Shown piece by piece: positions 26,856 to 37,253 of a stretch of DNA of 64,000 bases. Made by a program: the position numbers and the translations under genes. The notes below the pieces were generated by a model. The model had not been told where the DNA came from. It saw nothing but the letters and a program-made list of their open reading frames with translations, and did not search any database. The stretch spans positions 1-64,000 of the forward strand of contig CAVZTA010000008.1 of the NCBI GenBank assembly GCA_963778025.1. The letters are read 5' to 3'. The DNA is from CAVZTA01 sp963778025 (GTDB lineage Bacteria; Chloroflexota; Limnocylindria; Limnocylindrales; CSP1-4). Each line of letters opens with the position of its first letter. Positions within the stretch are counted from its first letter, which is position 1.

Positions 26856-29642
26856 CTAGGACGCCTGACCCTGGAGTGACGGCTGGAGCGGGCGCGACGC
26901 CTCGGGTGCTGCCTCGGGCGCACGGCGGCGCTTGATGAGCTTCTCGATCTCGCTCGCCCAGACGACGATGCTCGCGACCGCGATGCACAGGACCCATTGC
27001 TCGACGGTCAGACCCGTCGTGTCCAGCAGGCGGTTGAACAGGTCGAGCTCGGCACACAGGACGATCGCGATCAGCGAGATGGCGCTCGTCTGGAGGAGCC
27101 TGGCGTTCGCGAACAGCGCTCGCCCGAAGATGCTCGCGAGCTCGTCGTTCGTGCACAGGGCGAAGAACAGGTTCGCGAACGAGAACGCGACCAGGCCCAT
27201 CGTCCGGGCGACCTTGTCGTCGCCGTAGGTGTTCACGCCGTACTGGATGAGCGCGAGGGTGCCGGCGCCCATGAGCAGTCCGTAGAACGCGAGATTGATG
27301 GCCAGCCGCAAGGGCATCACGGCCGCCTCGGGGTCGCGTGGCTTGCGCGCCATCAGCCCTTCGGACGGCGTCCCCAGACCCAGCCCGATGGCCTGGAACA
27401 CCTGCGTCGTGAAGTTCACATACAGCGTCTGCTGCGGGATGAACGGCACGCCCGCGAGGATGTTCAGCACGGCCGAGCCGAGGAACGTCCAGATGAAGCC
27501 GAACAGGCAGGCCATCTGGAAGCGCACGTACTTCACGAGGTTGTCGTAGAGGGCGCGGCCCTTCTCGACGGCCCCGACGATCGTCGCGAAGTTGTCGTCG
27601 GTGAGGATCATCACCGCGGCCTCCTTGGACACCTCGGTGCCGGTGATGCCCATCGCGACGCCGATGTCGGCTTTCTTGAGCGCCGGCGCGTCGTTCACGC
27701 CGTCGCCGGTCATCGCGACGATGCGGCCCTTCTTCTTGAGGATGTCGACGAGCCGCACCTTGTCCTCGGGTGCGACGCGGGCGATGACGCCGATGTCCTC
27801 GATCCGCTTGGTCAGCTCCTCGTCGCTCATCGCCGAGAACTCGGCGCCCGTGATGGCCTGACCCGGGATGCCCAGCTCCTTCGCGATGGCCCCGGCGGTC
27901 ACGGCATGGTCGCCGGTGATCATCCGGATCTGGATGCCTGCGTCGCGAGCCTTCCCGATGGCGACCTTCGCCTCCGGGCGCGGGGGGTCGACGATGCCGA
28001 CCATGGCCAGCAGCGTCAGGTCCTGCATCAGGGCCAGCATGTCGCCCGACGCGTCGAACGTCGCCGGGTCGAAATCCCGCCGCGCGACGGACATGACGCG
28101 CAGGCCACGCGCGGCGAGCTTGCTGTTCTCCTCGAGGAATCGCTCATGGACGCCGGCCGACGGCACCGGCTTGCCGGCGACGTCGAGGACGGTGCTGGAG
28201 CGATCGAGGAGCTGGTCGGGCGCGCCCTTGACGAACGCGCGGATCACGTCCTTGCCCGACTCGTCGGTCATGCGGTGGAAGGTGGCCATGAGCTTGTACG
28301 CCGCGTCGAACGGGAGCTCCGCGACGCGCGGGTAGGTCTCGCGGGTGGGACCCGGGTCGATGCCGCCCTTGGCGGCGAGGACCACCAGGGCGCCCTCGGT
28401 GGGATCGCCCACCAGTCCGCCGTCCCGGACCTCGGCGTCCGCGCACAGGGCCATGCCCAGGAGGTACGGCGTCAGATCGGTCTCGGGGGCGCCATCGACC
28501 CGGTTGATCTGGCCGACGGTCTCGTAGCCCTGACCCGCCACGGTGTAGCGCCGGCCCGGGATGATCAGCTCGACCGCCGTCATCTTGTTGAGCGTGAGCG
28601 TGCCCGTCTTGTCGGAGTTGATGGCCGACGTGGCACCCAGCGTCTCGACGGAGCGCAGGCGCTTGACGATCGCGCCGGACTTGGCGAGCTCCGTGGTCCC
28701 GATCGACAGGAGCGTCGTGACGACGGCGGGGAGGCCGGTCGGGATGGCCGCGACCGAGAACGCGATGGCCGTGATGAACAGGACGTCGGCCGGCTGGCCT
28801 CGCCACAGGCCGATGGCGATCGAGGCGACCAGCGCGAGGCCGGCGATGATCACGATCTGCCCGGTGAGCTTGTCGAGCTGCTTGGTGAGCGGGGTCTTCT
28901 CGACCTCGGTCGCCGCGAGCAGGCCGGAGATGTGGCCGACCTCGGTCGCCATGCCGGTGCCGGTGACCAGCAGCTCGGCGGAGCCGCGCGTCACGCTCGT
29001 GTTCATGTACGCCATGTCGGTCCGATCGCCGAGCGGCGTGTCGACCTTCGGGATCGTCTCGACCTGCTTGGGCACGGGCGCGCTCTCGCCGGTCAGTGCC
29101 GACTCGTCGATCTCGAGCGTCGCCGCCTTGATGATCCGTCCGTCGGCCGGGACGCGGTCGCCCGCCTCCAGCGCCACGATGTCGCCCGGCACCAGCTGCT
29201 CGGCGGGCACCTTCAGCAGCTGCCCGTCTCGCCGGACGCGGGTCTCGACGATCATCATCTGCTGGAGCGCTTCGACGCTCGCCGACGCCTTGCCCTCCTG
29301 GTTGAGGCCCATGGCGGCGTTGAGGATCGTCAGACCCAGCAGCAGGATCGTCGTGCCGCCCTCACGGACGAACACGAAGCTCACGACCGCCGCGCCCAGC
29401 AGCACGATCTGCATCAGGTCGCGGTACTGGCGCAGGAACGCCCGCCAGGTGGGTTCCTTGTCGGCCTTGGCGAACGCGTTCAAGCCATAGGTCGCCCGGC
29501 GCGCATCGACCTCGGATGCCGAGAGGCCCCGGCTCGGCTCGACCTTCTGCTGCGCGGCGGCGTCCTGGGGCGAAAGCGTGTGCCACGCCGGTCCGGTGGC
29601 GGCCGAGCTCGCGGTGCCGGCGGCGGCGGTCTGTGCAGCCAT
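26856..29642 (-). CDS. Cation-transporting P-type ATPase, type II-like
   Basis: A 928-residue transport ATPase. The N-terminal actuator motif TGESAPVPKQ, phosphorylation site NSDKTGTLTLNK, nucleotide domain KGAPDQLL and hinge TGDGVNDAPALKKADIGVAMG are all intact; about ten membrane segments follow the P2 pattern with a cation-ATPase C-terminal region. In the ion-binding helices the family residues differ: PTGLPAVVTT instead of PEGLP, and YVNFTTQVFQ instead of the VNLxTDG motif, so Ca2+ transport should not be assumed. Start ATG 29642 follows GTAGGAG. It is convergent with rppH and downstream of two carriers. Substrate unknown. Confidence 0.93.
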   Translation of the reverse strand: MAAQTAAAGTASSAATGPAWHTLSPQDAAAQQKVEPSRGLSASEVDARRATYGLNAFAKADKEPTWRAFLRQYRDLMQIVLLGAAVVSFVFVREGGTTILLLGLTILNAAMGLNQEGKASASVEALQQMMIVETRVRRDGQLLKVPAEQLVPGDIVALEAGDRVPADGRIIKAATLEIDESALTGESAPVPKQVETIPKVDTPLGDRTDMAYMNTSVTRGSAELLVTGTGMATEVGHISGLLAATEVEKTPLTKQLDKLTGQIVIIAGLALVASIAIGLWRGQPADVLFITAIAFSVAAIPTGLPAVVTTLLSIGTTELAKSGAIVKRLRSVETLGATSAINSDKTGTLTLNKMTAVELIIPGRRYTVAGQGYETVGQINRVDGAPETDLTPYLLGMALCADAEVRDGGLVGDPTEGALVVLAAKGGIDPGPTRETYPRVAELPFDAAYKLMATFHRMTDESGKDVIRAFVKGAPDQLLDRSSTVLDVAGKPVPSAGVHERFLEENSKLAARGLRVMSVARRDFDPATFDASGDMLALMQDLTLLAMVGIVDPPRPEAKVAIGKARDAGIQIRMITGDHAVTAGAIAKELGIPGQAITGAEFSAMSDEELTKRIEDIGVIARVAPEDKVRLVDILKKKGRIVAMTGDGVNDAPALKKADIGVAMGITGTEVSKEAAVMILTDDNFATIVGAVEKGRALYDNLVKYVRFQMACLFGFIWTFLGSAVLNILAGVPFIPQQTLYVNFTTQVFQAIGLGLGTPSEGLMARKPRDPEAAVMPLRLAINLAFYGLLMGAGTLALIQYGVNTYGDDKVARTMGLVAFSFANLFFALCTNDELASIFGRALFANARLLQTSAISLIAIVLCAELDLFNRLLDTTGLTVEQWVLCIAVASIVVWASEIEKLIKRRRAPEAAPEASRPLQPSLQGQAS

Positions 29643-29706
29643 TCTCCTACCTCTTCGTGACGTGGCGCCGGATGCGACCGGATGACGGATGACGTTCGGA
29701 GCGGGT

Positions 29707-31220
29707 TCACGCGAGGAGCGACCCGCCGATGAGCACGACGATCGAGAGCGCGGCCAGCACGAGCAGCAGCGGCCACACGAACTTGAGCCACGTGCCATAG
29801 CCCACGCGGGCGATGGCGAGCCCGCCCATGACCACCGCGGACGTCGGCGTGATGAGGTTGAGCAGGCCGTTGGCCGACTGGTAGGCCGTGACGACGAGGT
29901 ACGCGGGCACGTCCGCGAAGCTCGCGAGCGGCGCCATGATCGGCATCGCGACCGTCGCCAGGCCCGATGACGACGGGATGAGGAACGACAGCGGCAGGAA
30001 CAGGAAGTACATGATCGTGACGAACGCCGCGCCGCCCAGGTCCGCGACCGCCTGCTCCGCGGCGTTGAGCACGGTATCCGTGATCAGGCCGTTGTTCATG
30101 ATCACGGTGATGCCGCGCGCGATGCCGATGATGAGCGCGACGCCGAGGAGGTCCCGTGCCCCGTCGACGAAGGTGTCGGTGAAGCCCTTCTCGCCGAGCG
30201 CCCCGATCGCGCCGATCAGGATCGCGAAGAACAGGAACGACGCGGTCATCTCGGGGAACCACCAGAACAGCGTCGGGATGCCGATGCCCAGGTCGGACCA
30301 CGGGATGACGCCGTAGATCATCACGCCGAACGCGAGGAAGAACAGCCCGAGGACGATCTTCTGGCGCCCGGTCAGCGGCTGGCTGGCGTCGAGTCCAGCG
30401 GCGTTGAAGTGCGCCTCGTTGTCGGCCTTCATCGTGTACACGAGCGACTTCGACGGGTCCTTCTTGACCCGGTCGGCATAGCGCATCACCACGATGATCC
30501 CGAGCGCGGTCCCGACGACCAGGAGTGATGAGCCGACCGGGCAGGCCCTCGCTGATCGACGTCCCGGCGAAGCCGGACGCGATGCCCGTCGCGAACGGGT
30601 TGATCGTCGAGGCGAGCGACCCGATGCCGCAGCCGAGCATCAGGATCGCCGCGCCGACGAGCGCGTCGTAGCCCGCCGCGATCATCACCGTGATGATCAG
30701 CGCGTAGAACGCGAGACTCTCCTCGGCCATCCCGTACGTCGTGCCGCCCAGCGCGAACACGCACATCAGGATCGGGATCATCCAGCGTTCACGGCCCTCC
30801 AGCCGCGCGACGATCCGCGCGATGCCGCCCTGGATCGCGCCCGTCTTCATCGTCACGCCCAGGAATCCGCCGATGACGAGGATGAACAGCGCGACGTCGA
30901 TGGCGCCGAACAGCTCACCGCTGTTCCAGATGCTGATGCTGCCGTCCGTCGGCCCTCGATGCCGTAGAGCCCGTTGATGGGCGCCATCAGCGAGTCGATG
31001 ACGATCCGCTGCGGGTTCGGCTCGACCTGCGCGTACGAGTCCCCGGGATCGGCGCCCCGTCCTCGTCGAGCTGGTACTTCCCGGCCGGGATGACCCAGGT
31101 CGCAGCGGCGGCGATGACGATGAGGATGAACAGGATCGTGTAGGCGGACGGCAGCGCGAACCCCTTGCGCGCCTCCGTCTGGCCGGCGGCCGGCTGGTCC
31201 GCTGCGGCAGCGCTCGTCAT
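29707..31220 (-). CDS. YfcC-family (C4-dicarboxylate/basic amino acid-type) carrier, frameshifted
   Basis: A polytopic carrier of the YfcC/AitC-like family, about 504 residues when repaired. The N-terminal frame starts at ATG 31220 (4-bp overlap with the upstream antiporter stop) with KGFALPSAYTILFILIVIAA and breaks near 31060. Then QVEPNPQRIVIDSLMAPIN, a break near 30955, then DVALFILVIGGFLGVTMKTG, a break near 30515, and finally LVVGTALGIIVVMRYADRVK to the end at 29707. Some breaks are missing bases, others extra. It has twelve or so membrane segments. YfcC is a putative basic amino acid antiporter; beside arcA it is a candidate arginine/ornithine exchanger. Confidence 0.8.
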
Positions 31221-32973
31221 GCCGGTCCTCCTTCCGCGGCGATGGGTCGCTCGGCCGGCGGACCGGCAGGTGCCGCGGGTCCCGATGCGGCTCCGGTGGG
31301 CTGGATGCGCTCGATGCGGAACCCCGTGAACCCGTAGATCAGCGACACGAGCGGGCTCAGGAGGTTGAAGAACGCGTACGGCAGGTAGGCGCGACGTGGC
31401 GACGCCCAGCACGCCGGCCATGTACGCGCCACAGGTATTCCAGGGGATGAGTGCGGAGGTCACCGTCCCCGAGTCCTCGACCGCCCGGGACAGCATCCGT
31501 GGCGCGATCCCGCGGCGGGCGAACTCGGCGCGGTACACGCGCGCGGGCATGACGACCGAGACGTACTGATCGCCCGCGACGATGTTCAGCCCGATGGCGG
31601 TGAAGATCACCGACGCGATGAGGCGCCCGGTCGAGGTCGCTCGAGCGATGATCGGCCGGATCGCGCGCTCCAGCGATCCGCTGTGCTCCATGATCGCCCC
31701 GAACGAGAGCGCGGCGATCACGAGCCAGACCGTGTCGAGCATGCCGGCCATCCCGCCGCCGGTGAACAGGGCATCGATCGACTCGACCCCGGTCTGCGAG
31801 ACGAATCCCGTGGCCATCGCGGAATAGATCGCCGTGATGCCCGTCGCGATCGGACCGAGGGACGGGTCGTCGACGAACGCCTGGACCGCGGCCGGCTGGA
31901 GGAAGAGCGCCATGACGCCGGCCAGCAGCGCCGTGGACAGGATCGCCAGGAAGGGCGGTGCCCGCCGCACGGAGGCCACGAGGAGCACGAGAACGGGCAG
32001 GAGGTTGAGCGGCGAGATGCTGAACTCGCCGGCCAGGACCGCCTGGGCCTGGGCGGGATCGAGCGGCACCGTGGCCGGCGGCGCCGTGAGGCCGATGAGG
32101 GCGAAGAGCAGGAGCGCCCCGCCCATGGCCACGCCGGAGGTCCAGACCATCGCCCCGATGTGCTGGTTGGTCGTCACGCCGCCGACGAGCGATGGGACCA
32201 GCACCGTGGTCTCGGAGATGGGCGACATCTTGTCGCCGAAGTAGCCACCGGAGATCACGGCGCCGGCGGCGATGACCGGCGATGCGCCCAGCAGCGGGGC
32301 AAGGCCGACGAGCGCCACCCCGACGGTGCCGGCGGTCGTCCACGAGCTGCCGCACGCCACCCCGACGAGCGCGCACAGGATCGTCGTCGCGACGTAGAAC
32401 CACGTGGCGTTCAGGATCGACAGGCCGTAGTAGACGATCGCCGCGATCGTCCCCGACATGTTCCAGGTGCCGATCAGCGCCCCGACCGCGAGCAGGATGA
32501 ACAGCGCGGTCATGCCCGACGAAACGCCGCTGATCGCAGCGTCGCGGACGTAGTTCGTCGTGAAGCCGTTCTTCACCGCGATCAGCCCGGCGACCACGGC
32601 GCTGAGCATCAGCGAGACCTGGAGCGGTCCTCCGGTCGCGTCCAGCCCGAACAGGCTGATGGTCGTCGCCATCAGCCCGACGAGCGTGATGACCGGGATC
32701 AGCGCGTCCGCGAGCGACGGCTCGCGCGTGACCCGCGGGCGCGCCGGCGACCCGGATCGGCTCCCGCGGCGGCTGGACCCCGGGAGGTGCCGTGTCGTCG
32801 GTCATCGCGATGTCGGACGCCGGTTGCCAGGTCACGCGGCCAGCATCGAGCACGACCGCCGACGGCGGCGGCGTCGGGTTCTCCAGGACGTCGCGGATTC
32901 GCACGCCGCGCGCCCACAGGAGCAACGCGACGATCGCGATGACGGCGATCACCGCCACGGCCCAGCGGATCAT
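31217..32973 (-). CDS. NhaC-type Na+/H+ or amino-acid antiporter, frameshifted
   Basis: A large polytopic carrier. The core has GGYFGDKMSPISETTVLVPS and the conserved GDQYVSVVMPARVYRAEFAR, typical of NhaC-like antiporters. The frame runs from MTDDTAPPG (ATG 32805) or from ATG 32973, breaks near 32735 before REPSLADALIPVITLVGLMA, and breaks near 31390 before AYLPYAFFNLLSPLVSLIYG. The 55 codons upstream of 32805 encode a separate-looking single membrane segment (AVAVIAVIAIVALLLWARGV) with a GAGGG ribosome site; they may be a small independent gene or an N-terminal extension. Because it stands between arcA and the YfcC gene, arginine or ornithine transport is likely. Confidence 0.8.
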
Positions 32974-32982
32974 CCGACGCCC

Positions 32983-34288
32983 TCAGATCCCGTCGCGCTG
33001 GATCGGGCAGGTCATGCAGTGCCCACCACCGCGGCCCTTGCCCAGCTCGAAGCCGGCGATCTCGACGACCTCCACGCCGGCCTGGCGCATCTTCGAGATC
33101 GTGAACGTGTTCCGCTCGTAGGCGACGACCACGCCGGGCTCCAGCGCGACGACGTTGTTGCCGTCGTCCCATTGCTCCCGCTCCTGCTCGTACTGGTCGC
33201 CGCCGGTCTCCACGACCTGCAGGTCGCGGACACCGAGCGCGTCGGACACGGCGGAGATGAGGTCCTTGTCCGGCCGCACGTCGAGCGTCCCGAGGCGCTC
33301 ACCGGGGCGGATGCTGATGGCGCGGATGCCCTGGGTGACACGCGGATAGGCGGTGACCTTGTCGCGGTCGAGCATCGTGAACACCGTGTCCAGGTGCATG
33401 TGGGCACGGTCCTTGGTCATCACGCACGCGATGACCCGACTGGCTGCTTCCTTCTCGAACAGCGCCTTCGCGATCTGCTCGATCATCCGGCCCTGGGTCC
33501 GCTCGGACAGGCCGATCAGGACCGTGCCATTGCCGAGGATCTCCACGTCACCGCCCTCGAGTGATGCGCGGCCGAAGTCCTCGATCTTGAACCGGTCGTC
33601 CTCGCCCATGGGCGGATACCAGAAGTCGAACGTCGCCTCCTTGAACATCGGATGGGCGCGGTAGATGGTGGCCATGTTGTAGGCCTCGCGCCGGCGCGCG
33701 GGCCAGAACATCGGGTTGATCGAAACCCCGCCGTAGATCCAGCACGACGAGTCGCGCGTGAACAGTGAGTTGGGCAGCGGCGGTAGGACGAACATCGCAT
33801 CGTCGTCGATCGCGGCGGCGATGAGGGAGCGGCCCGCGAGCGCGCGAATGTCGAGCCCCGACTCTGCGACCGTCAGGCCGCCGATGAGATGACGCGCCAG
33901 CCGGTCGGCCGGGAAGCCCTCGAGCACCGACGCGCACCTCGTCGACGAGCGACGCGCCGACGACGTACTCCGAGGCGACGAGCTCGATGAGCCGGCGACG
34001 TCCGGCGTCGTCGGCCCCGAGCGCCTCGGCCAGCAGGTCCTGGACGTAGAACACCTCGACGCCGCGCTCGCGCATCCGAGCGACGAACTGGTCGTGCTCC
34101 CACTGCGCGCGCTCGACCCACAGGACGTCATCGAACAGCAGCTCGTCGTGGTTGGTCGGGGTCAGCCGCCGGAGGCTCAGGTCCGGCCGGTGGACGATGA
34201 CCTTGCGCAGCTTGCCGACTTCCGAGTGGACACCGTAGGTGGTGGTCGGAGCGGTCCCGGTCGTGCCCGCCGCGGCGGTCGCGGTCAT
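32983..34288 (-). CDS. arcA: Arginine deiminase, frameshifted
   Basis: Hydrolyses arginine to citrulline and ammonia, the first step of the deiminase pathway. The N-terminal frame begins MTATAAAGTTG and has GKLRKVIVHRPDLSLRRLTP; the frame breaks near 33923 and continues SVLEGFPADRLARHLIGGL. Active-site features follow: NSLFTRDSSCWIYG, GGDVEIL (Asp/Glu substrate contacts), AHMHLDTVFTML (catalytic His) and the nucleophile region GGGHCMTCPIQRDGI at the C-terminus. One extra base explains the break; about 434 residues repaired. Its ATG overlaps the stop of an arginine-rich leader frame (ATGA). Divergent from arcB-arcC. Confidence 0.93.
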
Positions 34289-34353
34289 CGCGTCAGCCCG
34301 GTCTGGGCCGTGCGGCGTGGCGCACGGTGGCGGTCCTGCTGGTCGAAGCCCAT
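34285..34353 (-). CDS. Putative 22-residue arginine-rich leader peptide of arcA
   Basis: A minute open frame with a good ribosome site (GGGAGG, six bases before ATG 34353) reads MGFDQQDRHRAPRRTAQTGL, then TR and stop. Five of 22 residues are arginine, including an adjacent pair. Its TGA overlaps the arcA ATG as ATGA, so arcA translation should depend on it. Leader peptides rich in the pathway's amino acid are classical sensors, but I see no attenuator hairpin, so function is inference. It is too short to be listed by normal gene callers. Translational coupling alone is an alternative explanation. Confidence 0.4.
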   Translation of the reverse strand: MGFDQQDRHRAPRRTAQTGLTR

Positions 34354-34854
34354 GACGGCCTCCCGATCGGCGTGGCGGTGGTCCTGGGGCGCGCCTGTCC
34401 GCGACCCGGTTCGATACGACCCATTGCACCGTAGCGTGCGTGCCGGAGGCATCCACCGAACCGGATGACGGTCCCGGTCGTGACGCGACGTGCCCCACCG
34501 GGAGCCCCTCGGACGACCAACGGATGGGGTGATGACAGGCTTCGACGAGCGCCCCGACGATCGGCGCCCGGCGGGTCGGTCCATCCCGCGCATCGGACGG
34601 CTCAGGCCGGTGCGCGACTGCGGCCGGCTCGTCGGGTGTCGTTCGCTCGACCAGGCGTGACCAGCCGGCCGTCTCTTTCGGGTGATGACGGGGTCCATGG
34701 GTCGCGCTCCCATGGGTGCGTGCCCTCCCGCGTGCGCGCGGGCATGGCCGCCGGAGGTCGCGCGATCCCCGGGCTGTGGCCGAGGCACCAAGCCGCGTCA
34801 GGACGCGGCGCGCCACGATCAAGCGGCCAGCACAGCGCACCAAAGGGGATCCCG
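34354..34854. promoter_or_regulatory. Divergent arcA / arcB control region
   Basis: A 501-bp gap between divergent deiminase genes. No further gene is supported; open frames overlap antisense or run into arcB. It holds two copies of CCATGG, in TCCATGGGTCGCGC and CTCCCATGGGTG (34694-34719), making a short imperfect dyad, and an AT-leaning GATACGACCCATTGCACC at 34411-34428. The arcB ribosome site AAAGGGGAT lies 6 bp before its ATG. Operators for ArgR- or oxygen-responsive regulators could be here, but none was recognised. Confidence 0.4.
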
Positions 34855-35871
34855 ATGACGTTGACCCAGGCACCCGTGAACCTCAAGGGCCGGCACTTCC
34901 TCAACCTCGCCGATTTCAGCGCGGCGGAGATCCACCACCTGCTCGATCTGTCGGCCGAGCTCAAGGCGCAGAAGAAGGCGGGCACAGAGGTCGAGCGGCT
35001 CCGGCAGAAGGAGATCTGCCTCATCTTCGAGAAGACCTCCACCCGGACCCGCTGCTCGTTCGAGGTCGCCGCGTACGACCAGGGCGCGCACGTGACGTAC
35101 CTCGATCCCGGCGGGTCGCAGATCGGGCACAAGGAGTCGGTCAAGGACACCGCGCGCGTGCTGGGCCGGATCTACGACGGGATCGAGTACCGCGGCTTCG
35201 ACCAGGAGCTGGTCCAGATCCTGGCCGATCACGCCGGCGTGCCGGTCTACAACGGCCTGACCGACGAGTGGCACCCGACGCAGATCCTCGCCGACGTCCT
35301 GACGATGAAGGAGCACAGCGCCAAGCCGATCGAGCAGATCGCCTACGCCTATCTGGGCGACGCCCGGAACAACATGGGGAATTCGCTGCTCGAGGGCGGC
35401 GCGGCGCTGGGCATGGACGTCCGCCTCGTCGCCCCGCGCGATCTGTGGCCGCACGACGAGCTCGTCGAGCAGTGCAAGGCGATGGCCGCCAAGACCGGCG
35501 CACGCATCACCCTCACGGACTCGGTCGAGGAAGGCGTGAAGGGCGCCGACTTCCTGTACACCGACGTGTGGGTGTCGATGGGCGAGCCGAAGGAGGTCTG
35601 GGCCGAGCGGATCAAGCTCCTCCTGCCGTACCAGATCAACGCGAAGGCGATGGCCGCGACCGGCAACCCGAACACCAAGTTCATGCACTGTCTGCCGGCG
35701 TTCCACAACGCCGAGACCAAGGTCGGCAAGCAGATGCTCGAGGAGCACGGGATCTCCGAGATGGAGGTCACCGACGAGGTGTTCGAGTCGCCCGCGTCGA
35801 TCGTGTTCGACCAGGCCGAGAACCGGATGCACACGATCAAGGCGGTGCTCGTCGCCACGATCGGCAACTGA
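34855..35871 (+). CDS. arcB: Ornithine carbamoyltransferase (catabolic, arginine deiminase pathway)
   Basis: Converts citrulline and phosphate to ornithine and carbamoyl phosphate in the catabolic direction. The 338-residue product has the carbamoyl phosphate motif FEKTSTRTRCSFEVAAYDQG (about residues 55-74) and the ornithine-side motifs GLTDEWHPTQ and FMHCLPAFHNAET. Length and motifs equally fit an anabolic argF; I call it catabolic because arcC follows 8 bp downstream and arcA is divergent. Start ATG 34855 follows AAGGGG. Cytoplasmic trimer or dodecamer in the family. No frameshift. Confidence 0.94.
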   Translation: MTLTQAPVNLKGRHFLNLADFSAAEIHHLLDLSAELKAQKKAGTEVERLRQKEICLIFEKTSTRTRCSFEVAAYDQGAHVTYLDPGGSQIGHKESVKDTARVLGRIYDGIEYRGFDQELVQILADHAGVPVYNGLTDEWHPTQILADVLTMKEHSAKPIEQIAYAYLGDARNNMGNSLLEGGAALGMDVRLVAPRDLWPHDELVEQCKAMAAKTGARITLTDSVEEGVKGADFLYTDVWVSMGEPKEVWAERIKLLLPYQINAKAMAATGNPNTKFMHCLPAFHNAETKVGKQMLEEHGISEMEVTDEVFESPASIVFDQAENRMHTIKAVLVATIGN

Positions 35872-35879
35872 GGTCCGCG

Positions 35880-36819
35880 ATGCGCATCGTCGTCGCCCTC
35901 GGTGGCAACGCGTTGCTCCGCCGCGGGCAGCCGATGACCGCCGAGGTCCAGCGCCAGAACGTGCGGGTCGCGGCGGAGCAGCTCGCCCCGGTCGCCGAGG
36001 CCAACGAGCTCGTCATCTCCCATGGCAACGGCCCGCAGGTCGGGCTGCTCGCCCTGCAGTCGGCGGCGTACGAGGAGGTCGAGGCGTATCCGCTCGACGT
36101 CCTCGGCGCCCAGACCGAAGGGATGATCGGCTACCTCATCGAGCAGGAGCTGGGCAACCTCCTCCCGTTCGAGCGCCCGTTCGCGAGCATCCTGACCATG
36201 GTCGAGGTGGACCCGGCGGATCCGGCCTTCCAGGACCCCACGAAGTTCATCGGGCCGGTCTACGAGCGCGAGGACGCCGAGCGCCTGGCGGCCGACAAGG
36301 GCTGGGCGATCAAGGCCGGACGGGGACAAATGGCGGCGAGTGGTCGCGTCCCCCGAGCCGAAACGGATCTTCCAGATCAAGCCGATCCGCTGGCTCCTCG
36401 AGCACGGCGCGGTCGTCGTGTGCACGGGCGGCGGTGGCATCCCCACGATGTACGAGCCGGGTACGAAGCGCCTGATCGGTGCCGAGGTCGTGGTCGACAA
36501 GGACCGCGCCAGCGCGCTGCTCGCCGAGCAGCTCGACGCGGACCTGTTCGTGATGGCCACCGACGTCGAGGCGGTGTTCACCGGCTGGGGGACGCCGCAG
36601 CAGGCGGCGATCGCCACCACCACGCCGGACGAGCTGTCGAAGCAGGTCCTGCCCGCTGGGTCGATGGGGCCCAAGGCCGAAGCTGCGGCGGGGTTCGTTC
36701 GCAGGACCGGCAAACGGGCGGCCATCGGGACGCTCGCCCAGCTCCGCGACGTCGTCGGCGGGACCAAGGGTACGCAGGTCGTCCCCGAGCCCGCCGCGGT
36801 GGGAGGTACGCGGGGCTGA
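35880..36819 (+). CDS. arcC: Carbamate kinase, frameshifted
   Basis: Makes ATP from carbamoyl phosphate and ADP, releasing CO2 and ammonia: the energy-yielding step. The N-terminal frame has VVALGGNALLRRGQPMTAE and VISHGNGPQVGLLALQ; after a break near 36325 (GGACGGGGAC run, one extra G) the second frame gives PEPKRIFQIKPIRWLLEHG, then VVVCTGGGGIPTMYE and VDKDRASALLAEQL, with the final TGWGTPQQAAI. Repaired length about 312 residues, normal for the family. ATG 35880 lies 8 bp after the arcB stop. Confidence 0.93.
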
Positions 36820-36955
36820 CATCGCCGTCCGCGCGGCCCGGGAGGCGGCGCACCGCAGCGGACGGCCTCGGACGCGCCGTCGTCGGATCAGCCCAGTCGA
36901 GGTTCGTCAGGCCGGCCCGCTCCGGGTTTCGGCCGTGTGGAGGGAGAGGTCGCTC

Positions 36956-37245
36956 ATGTGCTGTCTGCTTACGATCCTGGCGGTGCTCGGGCCCCGAGCG
37001 CTGATCTTCGTGTGGTGGCTTGCGGAGCCGGGCCGCTGGAACGTGACGTTCGAGACGTTCATCTTCCCGTTCCTGGGCTTCCTGTTCCTGCCCTGGACGA
37101 CCCTGGCCTACGTCGTCGTCTTCCCCGGCGGCATCGAGGGCTTCGACTTCGTCGTGCTCGGCTGGCGGTCCTTCTCGACATCGTGAACATCGGTGGTGGG
37201 GCGTACGGCAACCGCAGCCGCCTGGGGTACGGCGAGAGCTACTGA
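36956..37245 (+). CDS. Small membrane protein, frameshifted
   Basis: A small integral membrane protein of about 96 residues. ATG 36956 follows GGAGGGAGAGG. Hydrophobic segments CCLLTILAVLGPRALIFVWW and TFIFPFLGFLFLPWTTLAYV are joined by GRWNVTFE. The frame breaks near 37165 (one base missing); the tail LAVLLDIVNIGGGAYGNRSR, then LGYGESY, is a third helix and a Gly/Tyr/Asn tail. This matches a known superinfection-like YqaE/DUF-type three-helix pattern only loosely. Two strong hairpins follow it. Function unknown; it lies downstream of arcC but with 136 bp between, so it is probably separate. Confidence 0.7.
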
Positions 37246-37253
37246 TCTGATCC

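Noticed and set aside
26997..29660. 887-codon plus-strand open frame opposite the P-type ATPase
   Set aside because: It is the antisense shadow of a well-conserved gene in GC-rich DNA, rich in Arg/Asp/His without motifs.
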